A stretch of 64,000 nt of DNA from Miscanthus floridulus (lineage: Eukaryota > Streptophyta > Magnoliopsida > Poales > Poaceae), in contig NC_089582.1 in assembly GCF_019320115.1 (NCBI RefSeq), positions 125,513,259-125,577,258 on the forward strand. The letters run 5' to 3'. This document shows, one piece after another, positions 9,984-22,863 of the stretch. Positions within the stretch are counted from its first letter, which is position 1. The number at the start of each line of letters is the position of its first letter. A program made the position numbers and the translations under genes. The notes under the pieces were generated by a model. That model saw only the letters and a program-made list of their open reading frames with translations. It was not told where the DNA came from and searched no databases.

Positions 9984-11978
9984 GATCTTCTCGACGGGAT
10001 CAACCTTCATCTTCGGTTCATGGATCTGTGAGGCGGACGACAACGACAAACTTCAAGGCCGTCTCCTCGAAGATTTGGATCACTATGAAAACCTTTCTAT
10101 TTCGGCGACTACGACAGATCAAATCACCGAAAGATTCGCGCAGCTCGTGATATCTGATCCAACTCAGATTTTGCGGATTTCCGTATCTGACTCAAACTCA
10201 GGCTCCGCATCCGAGATGGAATTTCTACCGAGTTCTTTCGAGAAACCGAGTTCTTTTCTGACAAGGCTCTGGAACACGGCCTCGGCCTATCAAGAAAACA
10301 ACTTAGAATTCACTTAGATTCTTTCCAAGAAGTCAGGGCATTTTCCATTCGGACTCCACAACATGGCAACATCTTATCAGACATAGCCCGAAGGATCCCT
10401 CAACCCGGTGCTTAGAATGCCACTGAAAGGGGCTCAGTAAGGCCTCGTACTAACTATAACATCTCAAGACTGCATCGTCCACTGGCCAGGTTCTGTTCCT
10501 GAGGATGGCGGCACCCGACTAGTTGGCACGACGACAACAACAATTCTACCCTATCAAGAAGGAGATTCGATCTGCGACCTCAAAGCCTCTAATAAAGTTA
10601 TCAAATACTCCGACAGTGTGGAAACTGATGCTGTTGGTGGAACAATTCACGCATGAGAAGTACTCATGGTTCGCCGTCCTCGATCACCTCTAGTCCCCCT
10701 AGAAGCACCCGACGTCAGGTTATCGGACGAATCTGAGTCCAACATATCACCCTTTATCCAGGGGCACGATGGTGAGACCGAGAGTCAGAGGCAAGCCAGA
10801 GAAAGAAGAAACAAATTGAAACAAGGACGCCAACACCGTGCCAGGCAGCGCAAGGAAGCTCGGATTAAATATGAGTCAGATCTGGCTGAGTACAACAGAA
10901 GAAAATCAGAGCGAGAGGTCAAAGAAGGACGCGTGGCGAATACACCCTACGATAAGATCCGAGAGGCACTAGAAGAACTCAGAGCGACCTCACATCCCAG
11001 TGAAAAACAAGAACAGCTCCGGGACTTTCTTCGGTCAACAGTCCTAAGGACACACGATGGAAGGACCCGCTCGAGACTACCTACCAAGTCAATATCTCAT
11101 GAGCAGGAAGATCAAAATCAAAGGAAGTCCACTTTCGAAAGACTTGGACCAAGTGGAAGTCACAACAGAGAAAGTAAAAGAGACCATAGCCAAAACGACC
11201 GAGTCGAACAACCAAGAAAGGTCAGAAGCAAAGCACCTATTCAGACAACCACGCAGAACTACTCTCACCAAGACAACAGTTGGCAAGAAGGGGGTGCTGA
11301 ATCACAATACACAGAAGCCAGAACATACGATAGATTCCCTTGTTTTGCAAATAGACTTGCTTCAATACGGCTACCTTACAAGTTCAAGCCGTCCAACCAC
11401 TCAAAGTATGATGGCAAGACCGAACCAAGGCAGTGGCTCAGGATTTACTCGCAATCAATTGAACTAGCTAGAGGAGACAATGACATCAAGACCCTGTTCT
11501 TTCCCATGGCCCTAGAGACCATGCCCCTCCAATGGTTCGACAAATTGAATCCAGGAAAAATCAAAAATTAGGAGGACTTGCAAAGAGCTTTCTGTGAAAA
11601 TTTCGTGGGTATCATTACACACCCAATCACCCACACAGAGTTAAAAGGTCTCAAGTAGAAGAGAGGCAAAAGTCTTAGAAATTACTATCGACGATTTGGC
11701 GAACTACGTGCTCAAGTACATGACATCACCGAACGAGAAGTAATCGAAGCTTTCTCTCATGGAATCATGGCTAGGTGGAAATTTCAGAACTTCTACAAAG
11801 AAAACCCGAGAAACAATAAAGAATTCAGATGAACAGTAGAAAAGATGATTACTGCAGAGGAAAAAGACACAAGAAAGGTTCCCAGATAGAAACAACTGAG
11901 ACAATCTGGACAAGCAAAATCATCGAAACAACAGACATCAAGAGAAAAAACATGGACCAGACAACACCGTTGCGGTGA
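9984..11978 (+). pseudogene. gag region of element 1
   Basis: Coding remains lie mainly in one frame from the ATG at 9981-9984 onwards. The longest open part, 10666-11571, has a basic/charged N-terminal half (QRQARERRNKLKQGRQHRAR) and then the start of the retrotransposon gag domain (LPYKFKPSNHSKYDGKTEPR, then WLRIYSQSIELARG, ALETMPLQWFDKL). After a TAG at 11569 the same frame continues with AFCENFVG, a stop, and the tail NYYRRFGELRAQ. Gag forms the particle core that packages the RNA. Several stops show it is dead. Confidence 0.8.
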
Positions 11979-13090
11979 CTAACAAATCAAAGAAGTTTTC
12001 CAAACCCAGAAGGTATGACGACATTAAAAATATGTGTTGCATCTTGCACCCCAAAGCAAATCACACCATCGGAAATTGCTACACCTTCAATGAACGATAC
12101 ACAAGAAAAGATAGTAAGGGGAACACTAAAGAAGATAATCAAAAAAAAGAAGAAGACAACCATGAAAACAAGGGATTCCAAAAATCTAGAGGGACAGTAG
12201 CAGTGATCTTCGTCGGGGTTCCAGATTCCAGAAGCAAACATCAAGAAAAGCTAGCACTACGAACCATCATGGCAGCAGAACCAGCTACTCCAAGATATCT
12301 CAATTGGTCATAGTATCCAATCTAATTTTCAAGAGAAGACCAATGGACTAGCGTAGGAAACGCAGGCCATTACCCACTAGTTCTAGATCCAACTATTGCC
12401 GGAATGACTGTCACAAAAGTTTTGATCGATGGGGGAGCCAGACTCAACATCATTTTTTTAGAAACTCTAAGGAAGATGGGACTACAACTCGATGGGATGA
12501 TTACACCAACGAGCACTCCTTTTTATGGCATAGTACCCGGCAAGGCAACAATGCCACTTGGACAAATCACTCTACCGGTTACTTTTGGGACTCCCTCGAA
12601 CTACCGTACTGAGTTCACCAAGTTTGAAGTTGCAGACTTCGATTCATCATATCACGCAATCCTCAGGCGCCCAGCACTAGCAAAATTCATGGCGACACCG
12701 CATTATCCGTACCTGTTGCTTAAGATGCCAGGGCCCAACAGTGTCCTTTCTCTTCGAAGTGATTTGAAGCGCGCTTTTGACTACGATGTTCAGGCAATCC
12801 AAATTGCAGCAAAAGCACAAGCCGACAATGGTAGAAAAGAAATAGCCACTATTGCAGCAAAAATAAGCCCAGAAGAGCTAGAGATACTAGCTAAAAAACC
12901 CAGCATCCTCGCACCACCAAAAGAAGCCGACGTCAAGCAAATCGACCTAGGCACCGGTGATCCCTCCAAAATGGCAACCATCAGCACCTCTCGGCAAAAT
13001 AGGAACTCATGCTCACCAACTTTCTTCGGGACAACAAAGATATCTTCGCTTGGAAGCCGGCCGACATGTCAGGTGTCCCAAGAGAGTTGA
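11975..13090 (+). pseudogene. Zinc knuckle-like and aspartic protease region of element 1
   Basis: In a different frame from gag, CCILHPKANHTIGNCY resembles a Cys/His knuckle. From 12404 the retropepsin-like domain follows, with active-site block VLIDGGARLNIIFL and, further on, VADFDSSYHAILRRPALAKF, the usual plant gypsy protease continuation. The catalytic Asp is kept. The reading frame runs to 13090 and then diverges from the RT frame, so a frameshift separates them. Confidence 0.8.
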
Positions 13091-14900
13091 CTGAGCACAG
13101 AATTGATATCAATGAAGGCTCCAAGCCAGTGAAGCAACGGCTACAATGATTCTCACCCAACAAGAAGGCAGCAATTAAAAAAGAAATCACAAAGCTAATG
13201 GTAGCCGGATTCATCAGAGAAATCCTCCATCCAGATTGGCTAGCAAACCCAGTTCTAGTATAGAAAAACAATACAGACGAGTGGCGCATGTGTGTCGACT
13301 ACACAGATCTCAACAAACACTGCTCGAAAGATCCGTTTGGGCTACCACGCATTGATCAGACAGTTGATTCAACAGCAAGATCTGCCCTATAATCCTTCCT
13401 TGATTGCTATTCAGGATATCACCAGATCGCATTAAAGGAACAAGACCAGAGCAAGACATCTTTCATCACTCCGTTCGGTGCCTACTGCTACAAAACCATG
13501 TCATTTTGACTCAAGAATGCTGGTGCCACTTATCAAAGAGCCATACAAACATGCCTCGGTGAGCAGATTGGAGAAAACATAGAGACATACGTGGATGACA
13601 TAGTAGTAAAAACAAAGAATCTAGACACACTAATTGAAGACTTAAAGCAAACCTTCAAAAACCTGAAAAGATGGAGGTGGAAATTGAACCCAAACAAGTG
13701 TGTATTCGAGGTTCCTTCAGGACAACTACTCGGATTCTTGGTCAGCCATCGCGAAATCGAAGCAAGAGCCAAGCAAATTTGAGCCATAACAGAGATGGGC
13801 CCTCCTCGAAGTGTCAAAGATGTGCATAAACTAACAGGCTGCATGGCGGCCCTCAATCGCTTTATATCAAGACTCGGCAAAAAATGGTTACCTTTCTTTA
13901 AACTACCAAAGAAGAAAGATAAGTTCGAGTGGACAGAAGAAGCCAACGAAGCTTTCAAAAAGCTCAAGGCATACCTTACCTCCTCGCCCGTTCTCACACC
14001 TCTAAAGAGATATGAAGACATGATGCTATACATTGCGACAACTTCTACTATGATCAGCACGACGATTGTCGTAGAAAGAGAAGAAGAAGGGCATGTATAT
14101 AAAGTACAACGCCCCATATACTACATCAGTGAAGTACTATCAAAATAAAAAATCTAGTACCCGCATGTGCAAAAACTACTATACGCCCTCCTGATCACTT
14201 CACGCAAGCTTCACCACTATTTTGAAAGCCACAAGATTACCGTGGTGACAGATTTCTCACTCGAAGACATCCTACACAACAAAGATGCAATAGGGCGTAT
14301 ATCTAAGTGGGCAGTTGAACTTGGTGCTCTCAATATCGATTTCACCCCACGGAAGGCAATTAAATCTCAAGCTCTTGCCGATTTTGTTGCCGAGTGGACA
14401 GAAATTCAACAACCTATGTCAAATACCATCCTTGATCATTGGAATATGTACTTTGATGGATCACTCAAGCTAGGCAGAGCCGGTGTAGGCGTTCTCCTCA
14501 TTTCTCCAGACGAAAAACAACTCAAGTATGTCCTTTAGATATTATGGCAAGCTACAAACAATGAAGCAGAATACGAAGCCCTCATCCACGGGCTACGAGT
14601 GGCAATTACCCTCGAAATCAAGCATTTACTCATATACGGCGATTCGGCAGTAGTCATCAATCAAGTCAACAAAGATTGGGACTGCACCAAAAAAAACATG
14701 GGCGCTTACTATGCTGAAATACGAAAGCTCGAAAAACATTTTTAAGGATTAGAAATTCTACATGTCCTGCGCGATTCTAATATTGCGGCAGACATCCTCG
14801 CTAAGCTCGGATCGGACAGGGCGAAGGTCCCACCCGGTGTATTCATAGAGGAGTTATCAGCTCCCTCTATCAAACAACCTGGTGAGATAACCCCTTAAAT
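13091..14900 (+). pseudogene. Reverse transcriptase and two RNase H domains of element 1
   Basis: The RT blocks are recognisable: EWRMCVDYTDLNKHC, FLDCYSGYHQI, FITPFGAYCY, the catalytic YVDDIVVKTK at about 13588 and LNPNKCVF. The tether and Ty3-type RNase H follow (FISRLGKKWLPFF; LKAYLTSSPVLTPL; VVTDFSLEDIL). A second RNase H begins WNMYFDGSLKLGRAGVGVLL at about 14440, continuing after a stop with NNEAEYEALIHGLRVA and IYGDSAVVINQV; this duplicate marks Tat-lineage elements. At least ten in-frame stops lie in the block, so no active enzyme is expected. Confidence 0.88.
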
Positions 14901-14922
14901 CTCAGCTAAAGGCACCTAGATT

Positions 14923-16179
14923 TTGGTAATCACCACCTCATGGACCCAAGTTTTTATTGATTACATCAAAAAGAATAAGTTGCCAGTGGATAAAGAGAAA
15001 GCTACCCGAGTTGTTCGCAGAAGCAAGAACTACGTCCTAGTGGGAGACAAGCTCTACAAAAGAGCCGCATCATCAGGAGTACTCCTAAAATGTGTCTCAT
15101 TTGAAGAGGGCAAAGAGATCCTAGACGAAATACACTCAGGTTGCTATGGAAATCACGTCGCTTCAAGAACACTAGTCGGTAAAGCATTCCGCACCGGTTT
15201 CTATTGGACAACCGCTTTGAAAGACACCGAAGAAATTGTTAGAAGATGCAAAGGTTGTCAAATGTTCGCAAGACAAGCTCATGTGCCAGCACACAACCTC
15301 GTCTGCATCCCACCCGCTTGGTCTTTCTCCTGCTGGGGGCTAGATCAAGTAGGACCTCGCAAGAAAGCAAAAGGCGGTTTTGAGTACATCTTCGTAGCAA
15401 TTGACAAGTTCACTAAGTGGATTGAATACAAACCACTCACAAAATACAGCACAGCCAAAGCAGTCAAGTTCATCCAAGACATTATGCACCGCTTCGGCAT
15501 GCCCAATCGAATCATCACAGATTTAGGTTCTCCCTTCACAGCCACAGAATTCCAAAGTTGGGCACAGGACTGCGGCTTTAGCATAGATTACGCATCAGTC
15601 GCACATCTAGAGGCCAACGGATAGGTAGAAAGGGCTAATGGACTCATACTAGCCAGATTAAAACCAAGATTGTATGAAGAACTAGTGGACTATGGATCAA
15701 AATAGATTAAAGAATTACCTAAGGTCATAAGGGGGCTATGAACTCAAATAAGCAGAGCCACCAGATACTCACCTTTCTTCCTAGTTTATGGATCAAAAGC
15801 TGTACTACCTGCTGACTTGATCTGGACGTCACCAAGGATAGAACAATATGACGAAGGAGAAGCCGAACACACCCGAAGATTAGAACTCGACAGTACAGAA
15901 GAAGTCAGAGTAAACGCTACCCTTCAATCAGCAAGATACCTCCAAGGATTAAGACGCCACTACAACAAGAATACCTAGCCTCGATCACTACAAGTCGGAG
16001 ACCTAGTACTAAGAAGAATACAAAAAACTAACGGACGCCATAAACTACTCAGTCCATGGGAAGGTCCTTTCATTGTCACAAAAGTCACCGGACCAGAAAC
16101 GTATAAGTTGATAACTGAAGATGGGAAAGAAGTCAACAATATATGGTACATCAGCCAACTAAGAAGATTCTATGCATGA
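14923..16179 (+). pseudogene. Integrase of element 1
   Basis: The zinc-binding HHCC part is visible (EIHSGCYGNHVASRTLVGKA and RRCKGCQMFARQAH). The catalytic core follows: WGLDQVGPRKKAKGG has the first Asp, RIITDLGSPFTATEF the second, and the Glu lies just after ANG and a TAG at 15622. The C-terminal part is readable to a TGA near 16179, with LVYGSKAVLPADL and RRFYA. Stops break it in several places. Confidence 0.87.
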
Positions 16180-16352
16180 AAACAACTCAAGGAAGAATAC
16201 ATGTACAAACCACAAGAGATCAACGTTCATGATCAATAAATATAGGGTTCCTCGACAACATATGTCTTATTATGGCTTATCAATGTTCGCGATCAATAAA
16301 GATGGTTTTTCAACAACATATGTATGGCTTTCCCCGAGTTGTTTCCAATGAA

Positions 16353-17123
16353 CATACCGGCCAAGAGCAAAAGAGCTAAAAAGATGCTTGAGCCCGCCGA
16401 TGAGGGTAGCTAATAAGCTAACACCTGAACCAAAAAGCAAAATGACTGAAAATACACCTGAGCATACCGGCCAAGAGCAAAAGAGCTGAAAAGATGCTTG
16501 AGCCCGCCGATGAGGGTAGCTAATAAGCTAACACCCGAACCAAAAAGCAAAATGGCTAAAAATACACCTAAGCATACCGGCTGAGAGCAAAAGAGCTGAA
16601 AAGATGCTTGAGCCCGTCGATGAGGGTAGCTAATAAGCTAACACCCGAACCAAAAAGCAAAATGGCTGAAAATACGCCTGAGCATACTGGCCGAGAGCAA
16701 AAGAGCTGAAAAGATGCCTGAGCCCACCGATGAGGGTAGCTAACAAGCTAACACCCGAACCAAAAAAGCAAAATGGCTGAAAATACGCCTGAGCATACCG
16801 GCCGAGAGAAAAAGAGCTAAAAAGATGCTTGAGCCCGCCGAAGAGGGTAGCTAATAAGCTAACACCCGAACCAAAAAGCAAAATGGCTGAAAATACGCCT
16901 GAGCATATCGACCAAGAGCAAAAGAGCTGAAAAGATGCTTGAGCCTGCCGATGAGGGTAGCTAATAAGCTAACACCCGAACCAAAAAGCAAAATGGCTGA
17001 AAATATGCCTGAGCATACTGACTAAGAGCAAAAGAGCTGAAAAGATGCTTGAGCCAGCCAATGAGGGTAGCTAATAAGCTAACACCTGAACCAAAAAGCA
17101 AAATGACTGAAACTAAGCCTAAG
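16353..17123 (+). repeat. 110-bp tandem array in element 1, seven copies
   Basis: The unit starts at CATACCGGCCAAGAGC and contains AAAAGATGCTTGAGCCCGCC, then GATGAGGGTAGCTAATAAGC and CCGAACCAAAAAGCAAAATG. Copies begin at 16353, 16463, 16573, 16683, 16794, 16904 and 17014. They differ by a few substitutions and one single-base insertion. The array lies shortly after the pol stop, in the region where Tat/Ogre-type elements often carry tandem repeats. Confidence 0.93.
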
Positions 17124-17129
17124 CATAAA

Positions 17130-17350
17130 TCAAAGCAATTTCAAGACAAGACCCTCCAGCTCCTTGTTCCAAATAGCAAGAGGCTCGTGGGCTACACCCA
17201 GATGGGCACTCAGAAGATCCCAAGAAGCGCTACATGGTTTTGCTCAAGAAAGCACTCATACGACGCTTGTGCCTACTCGACAGGACCTGAAGGAACAAGA
17301 CGAGGCTTCCAGAACTCAACCATGAAGTGCTTGGGGGCTTATCGATCCTA
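17130..17350 (+). repeat. Module duplicated near 3' LTR of element 1
   Basis: About 215 bp with AAGACCCTCCAGCTCCTTGT, CAAGAAAGCACTC and GAAGTGCTTGGGGGCTTA. It closely matches the segment at 22636-22863 that ends at the 3' LTR, including a polypurine-like end. A shorter related copy begins near 22410. Confidence 0.8.
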
Positions 17351-17476
17351 GGATGTTTTTTGCAACCAGGGAAAGGACCAGATGCTGACCACATCTCGAG
17401 TTAAGCTGAAAAGAAGAAGCTGAAGATACTTGAGATCGTCGGTCCTATGTCTTTTTAGTACTAACAAGAACACAAA

Positions 17477-17692
17477 GTTTGTCAAGACAACGATCTATAC
17501 CGAGTTATGTACAAGTCACAGACGAAAGCCAGACAAGCACTCGACAAATCAAGAAAGTCTGTCAAGACAATGATCTACATATACCGAGTTGTTTACATGG
17601 CACAAACGAAAGCCAGAAAAGCACTCGACAGATCAAGAAAGTTTGTCAAGACAACGATCTACCTAAACCGGGTTGTTTACAAGATGAAGAAA
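17477..17692 (+). repeat. 80-84-bp tandem repeat, about 2.6 copies
   Basis: GTTTGTCAAGACAACGATCT starts repeat at about 17477, 17557 and 17641, each followed by an ACCGAGTTGTTTACA-like block and CACTCGACA. It is a second small tandem array between pol and the antisense gene. Confidence 0.85.
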
Positions 17693-17799
17693 TACAGGCA
17701 AAGAAGACATCAACAAAAAAATAAAGAATCTTCATTCAAAAAGAAGTATAGTGTTCTAGTACAGAAGCTGGAGTACAAAGGTCAATTACATCAAGCATT

Positions 17800-20700
17800 G
17801 TCATCAGGAGAAGAAATATCAATGTTAAGATTATCAACAATCCTCCTGGCTAAATCTTCAACCTCAGGCTCCACCTTCTCAACAGCATCCAGATATTCTT
17901 GACTCTCGGCTTCATTAGCAACCCTAGACAAAGGAAACTCTGGAGCAAGAACCTAGACCTGGGCAAGAACATTTCTGGTACATAAGCGGGCGCACCTCTT
18001 CACGAACTCCTAGAAATGAGTTGGAACTTGGGGAATAAATTGAGCCCAAAGTTGGCCATCATCTGTTGGAGTCCGGAGAAGGTCGGCTACTGACCGAAAA
18101 GATTTCCACAAAGCATTCCAATTCTTAGTAGCCGTCGCCAACTTGCCAGTCAAGACTTCAATAGTTTTTTGGGCCTACACAAGATCCCTATCAGCTCCAC
18201 GCCTAATCAACTTAGCAAGCGCAAGTTCTTCTTCAGCTTGAGTAATTACCTTCTCAGCCCTATTGTGGTTAGTACAAACAAGTGTCTTCATCTCCTCGAT
18301 ACCCTCCGAGAGCTTCTGCTTTTCAACTCAGAGAGCTAGACCAGGCAACAAAAAACAAGTCAGCAGAAAGGGAGATTTGAATACAAAAGGAAACGAAAAA
18401 GAACTCGCAATACCAGTGCACTCTTTCTTCATGGCCTCCACATTTTTCAAGGCCTCCTGGGCAGCTGCATCTCACTGCTTTTCTGCCTCAACCACCCGGG
18501 CATGGAGAGCCTTCTCCTCCTAATGCGTCTGACGCTCGGTCTCCAACTCATCCTGACAGAGGACAAGCTCTACCTTTAAGGTACTCATCTTAGAAGATAA
18601 CTTTTTCTCGGTTTCAGATGAGAAAAAGAAGCCGGTATGATCATGAGAAAAAGACTGAGCAAAAAGAGAGAGAGAAAAACAAGACATAAGGACAGAAGAA
18701 AGACGAACATCCAAAGAAAGAACTTCAAAAAAACTTACCTGGAGCTTTTCCCCAAAAGAAGTCGCAAAGGTCACCAAGTTTCCCCAAGCAGTGGTCAGCT
18801 CTGACAACCGATGAGTAGCATCAAATTGATGCAACACATCATCATCCAAACACAGAGCACTGGTACCAAGAGAGGCAGAAGGAGAAGCCAGTGTAGGCAA
18901 AGAAGGCAAAACTAGGGTCACATCCTGGGAAGCCCTGGCTACCTCCTCAGATGGATCCACCCCCACGGCCACAGTCATCCTAGGAGTTAGCAGATCCGAA
19001 GCAGCATGATCACCAGGGGGCCCTGTCTCCCTCACAGCCACCTCACCGACCGTACTTTCTGAGTCCTTTGACTCAGTACGTGGGGGCGCACCAAAGGATT
19101 GACAAGAGGGAGGCTGAGGAGTAAGAGAAAGCAAGGGTCTGCAAGATGATAAGAAAACTCAATGATAAGAATATGAGTCAGGAAAAAGAAAACAGAAGCA
19201 AAGAAGCATAACAAGCAATCACTCACTCAGCTATCCTCTTCTTTAGAAAACCAACAGAGGACCTAAGAGGGAGAACTATAGTGGCAAAAACATCACCGCC
19301 ACCCTACGATAGGAGCGGCGCGGCCGATACTAGAGCCCCAGAAGAACTTGAACCCGATGACCGCTTACTACAAGAGAACAAGACCAAAGTCAAAACAAAA
19401 AGAGGGGTTCAACAACAAGAAAACAACTCACCGACGAGTAACAAGGGCGGCATCATCATCCTCTTCTTCCTCGCTCTCAACCAAGGCCACCATAGCACCA
19501 GCTGAAAAAGGACAAAAGTACTTGGCCAAAGATAAAAACAAACAACAAAAGGACAGAGCATATTAATATGCTCACCTAAGAGCATGCTAGCTACAACTGG
19601 AGTACCTGGATGAGTACTCGACTGGCAAGACTTCTTGGCAGTACATAGAGCAGAAGAACTATCCGCTCGCCCCCTCTTTCCGACAATACGAGGAGCTCAA
19701 GGAACTGGACGAGGAACATACTCTACATATACATCAAGGTTTGTAGAAGAAACGCTAGGAAATATTGTGGTGGTTTGAAACTTACTGGTCAAGGATGCCC
19801 CAGCAAGACTATCCCTAGCCTCCACATTTGCAGGGCAATCATCAAGGGGAATCGAATCAGCAAAGTTACGCCCTAATTCCTATAAAAGAGTAAAACAATA
19901 AGACAAGGAAGATTAAGCAAAAAGTGGATACAACAAAAGACACACAAAAGTACCCGCATAAGAAAAGAACAACTCACAGCAGGGGGTGGGTTGTTAGCAC
20001 TGTACTCAAGGACAGCAAATGGGACGATGCTTACTCCTTTTAGCATCTTCTAAAGACGCTCGAGCACCTCCTCATCAGTCAACTCAAGGGCAGGGACCAT
20101 ACAAGAAGGGTCCTCCACCCTAGAGTACTCAAAACCATAATTTTCTCGCTCCTTCAGAGGTTGAACTTGGTGGCGAAGAAAATTAGAAATAATCCCGAAG
20201 CCAGTCAATCCTTGCCGTTTCAGAGTACAAATCCTCTCAAGAAACGGCTTGATCGCCTGGACCTCAGCCGTCGTCACAGGGTTCTTTTCCCACCGGTCAT
20301 TAACCACGGGACCAAATCCAGAATGAACAGAAAGAGGAGGAATCATATTAGCGGCATAAAACCAGTCAGCACGCCAGTCCCTCACATAATCAACCAAGTC
20401 ATAATCAAAGAATTTACTCTTAAGACCTTGACAAAATTAAATCCCGCAGCCACCAAGAACATTGGTGTCATCGCGGCGGGGATGGGGCTTTAGACGGAAG
20501 AAATAACGGAAGAGAGAAAGACAAGGAGGAATTCCAAGAAAAGTTTATCAAAAATGAACAAAAACAGAAAGATGGAGGACGGCATTGGGAGCAAGATGGT
20601 TCAAACTAACCCCAAAATAACCGAGAAATCGATGAAGAAAGGAAGAAGCAGGAAGGCAGAGTCCAGTATGGATGAAGGAGACAAAAAGGACAATCTCACC

Positions 20701-20945
20701 AGGACATAGAGTAGGGACTCGATGCTCGCCCGGAGCTTTCCAATCAGCAATGTCCTTGCTCTGAATCAGACCATCGCTAACAAGCTCGCGAAGCTAATCT
20801 TCAATCATTGTCGAAGCTGGCCAAATCTTCTGAGTAGCCCTCATGGCCGTAAACTCTTGATTCTCAATCATGAAAAGTGATGCCTCCTTGTCTACAAAGG
20901 CTGCTTGGGACTTGCTCGCTGATTTCTTCCTACCCATATACTAGC
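17800..20945 (-). pseudogene. Antisense multi-exon ORF of element 1 (Transposase_28-like plus coiled coil)
   Basis: On the strand opposite to gag-pol, coding text runs from an ATG near 20940 (MGRKKSASKSQAAF) down to about 17800. The N-terminal part contains GYFGVSLNHLAPNAVLHLSV and then LFRYFFRLKPHPRRDD, the pattern of the Pfam family called putative gypsy-type transposon (Transposase_28). Further on lie an acidic/serine-rich linker (19134-18760) and Glu/Lys-rich coiled-coil text (EKKLSSKMSTLKVELVLCQD; AEEELALAKLIRRGADRDL). Several introns with GT and pyrimidine-AG ends interrupt it, near 19980-19880, 19580-19507, 19226-19140, 18740-18655 and 18417-18343. Stops, including one near 20800, make it a pseudogene. 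Antisense ORFs at this place are known in Tat elements; their role is unclear. Confidence 0.72.
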
Positions 20946-22847
20946 GGGAGCAATAAAGAACTAGGAGGCAATGATGATTCGGATAGCGACACTCAGATGA
21001 TGGCAACAATGGCGGCGGCGGAAGTTTGAAGACTAGGGTTTCAAGGGAAAATCAGGGCAGTAAAGAAAAAAAGAGGAAAGGCCCTTAAATAGATTTTACA
21101 CCAGTAAAAACGTGGCCCACCAGGCCCATTTTAACACGGGATGAGGACGCAATAGTACATCTACTGACACAGCTAAAATGACGGATGGCACAAATCTACA
21201 CAATGGTACAGTTCAACGGGCAGATTTCAGACTTATCCATCCAGCACCACGGTGGAGTTATCATATTGCTACAAAAAGAACTCATCAGCCATGAAGCAAC
21301 AAAGGGTTACCTCACAAGGAACGCAATAACCCGGTCCTTATAGAAAGAACTCAGGAATCTCATAAACAACCGAGACATCAGCAGAATAAATAATGACAAC
21401 TCATAAGACAAGATTCTTTCCATTATAAATGGTTTCAAAAAATAGAAGATTACACATCTTACAAGACCCAACAAACTCGGTACTACGACAAGCAAGGTAG
21501 CAAAGAGGAACCCGGACACAGCTAGGCTCTGGAACGACTACGTGTTCCAAATTGCAACTTGGTAGAACAAACCACACTTGGCTACACTATTTTCTTCAAA
21601 GGACGGACGCAGTGCATCCAAGGCGGAAATCAGCAGCACGGTGGGACAACATGGAGCAGAGAAGGCTGACAGGCATCTGTCTACCCAAGTCTGATATGAT
21701 GCTGGATATGGTGTTGATCTGCACCGGACACTCTCAGGGTAGGCGGCGAGGATCAACCCAGAACTGTCAGATGAAGGAACGTATCCCACATCACAAGACT
21801 CCCTCCGACTACCGCCACGTACTTCTAAGTACAATGCTGTTGCGGGATTAGTCTACCTCTAATCCCTATCACAAGACTCCCTCCAGCTATGGCAAGATAC
21901 ACAAGAACTACAAAATACGCCCGGAGGCTACTCTACTTCACAAACTACCATATTTATGACTACGAAGATTTCAGACCACGCAACAAAATGCTCGATGAAT
22001 CAAAACAGCACACAAGGAGGATATTTATAGGCCAAAGAAGCAGTGCACATGGACCGGGAGCACCAACGGAACAAACCTACAAAGGACACAGTGAAAAGAC
22101 AGAATTCAATGAAAGAGGACTCAGGTATGAAGGAGCAGTACTCAAGAACGAGCATATTCGGAAGAATATACCAACACTGTACAACTGGTGAACAAACAAC
22201 ATTTACTACCAACCACCACTATACAACTACATCTGACAACAGCAGACTATCAGAGAACATGCCAAGAACATGTATCCAAGTTTTTTTCAGATAAAAAAAC
22301 CTAGGTATACACTCGGGGGCTACACTCAATGAGCGCACTTTTTCCTTCAAAAAAGCGCACATCACTCAGAAGACTTCCTCAAGACAGCAGTTTTCAAACA
22401 ACATAAGATTCAAGACCCTCCAACTTTTTGTTCCAAATAGCAAGAGGCTCAGGGGCTACACTCAGTGAGTGCACTTTTTCCTTCAAAAAAGCGCACATCA
22501 CTCAGGAGACTTCTTCAAGACAGACCACTTCAAGGCCATACGAGAAAAAGAACCCGGACATAGCTATGTCCGAGCTCTTTTTGACAAAGAACCCGGGTAT
22601 ATGCTCAGGAGCCCTTCGACGAAGAATTAGAGCGATTTCAAGAGAAGACCCTCCAGCTCCTTGTGCCAAACAGCAAGAGGTCGGGGGCTACACCCAAATG
22701 GGAGTACTTTTTTCTTTAAAAAGGTACACACCATGCGAAGATCTCATGAAGCGCTACACGGTTTCGCTCAAGAAAGCACTCGGACGACGCTTGTTCCTGC
22801 TCGACAAGACCTGAAGGAACAAGACGAGGCTTCCAGAGCTCAACCAT

Positions 22848-22863
22848 GAAGTGCTCGGGGCCT
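22848..22863 (+). other. Polypurine tract region of element 1
   Basis: GAAGTGCTCGGGGCCT lies directly before the 3' LTR start at 22864, the position of the plus-strand primer. The related copy near 17325 has the longer G-run GTGCTTGGGGGCTT. Confidence 0.6.

Noticed and set aside
21889..22850. Plus-strand ORFs in the 3' part of element 1
   Set aside because: They lie in the repeated non-coding module before the 3' LTR and have no domain.
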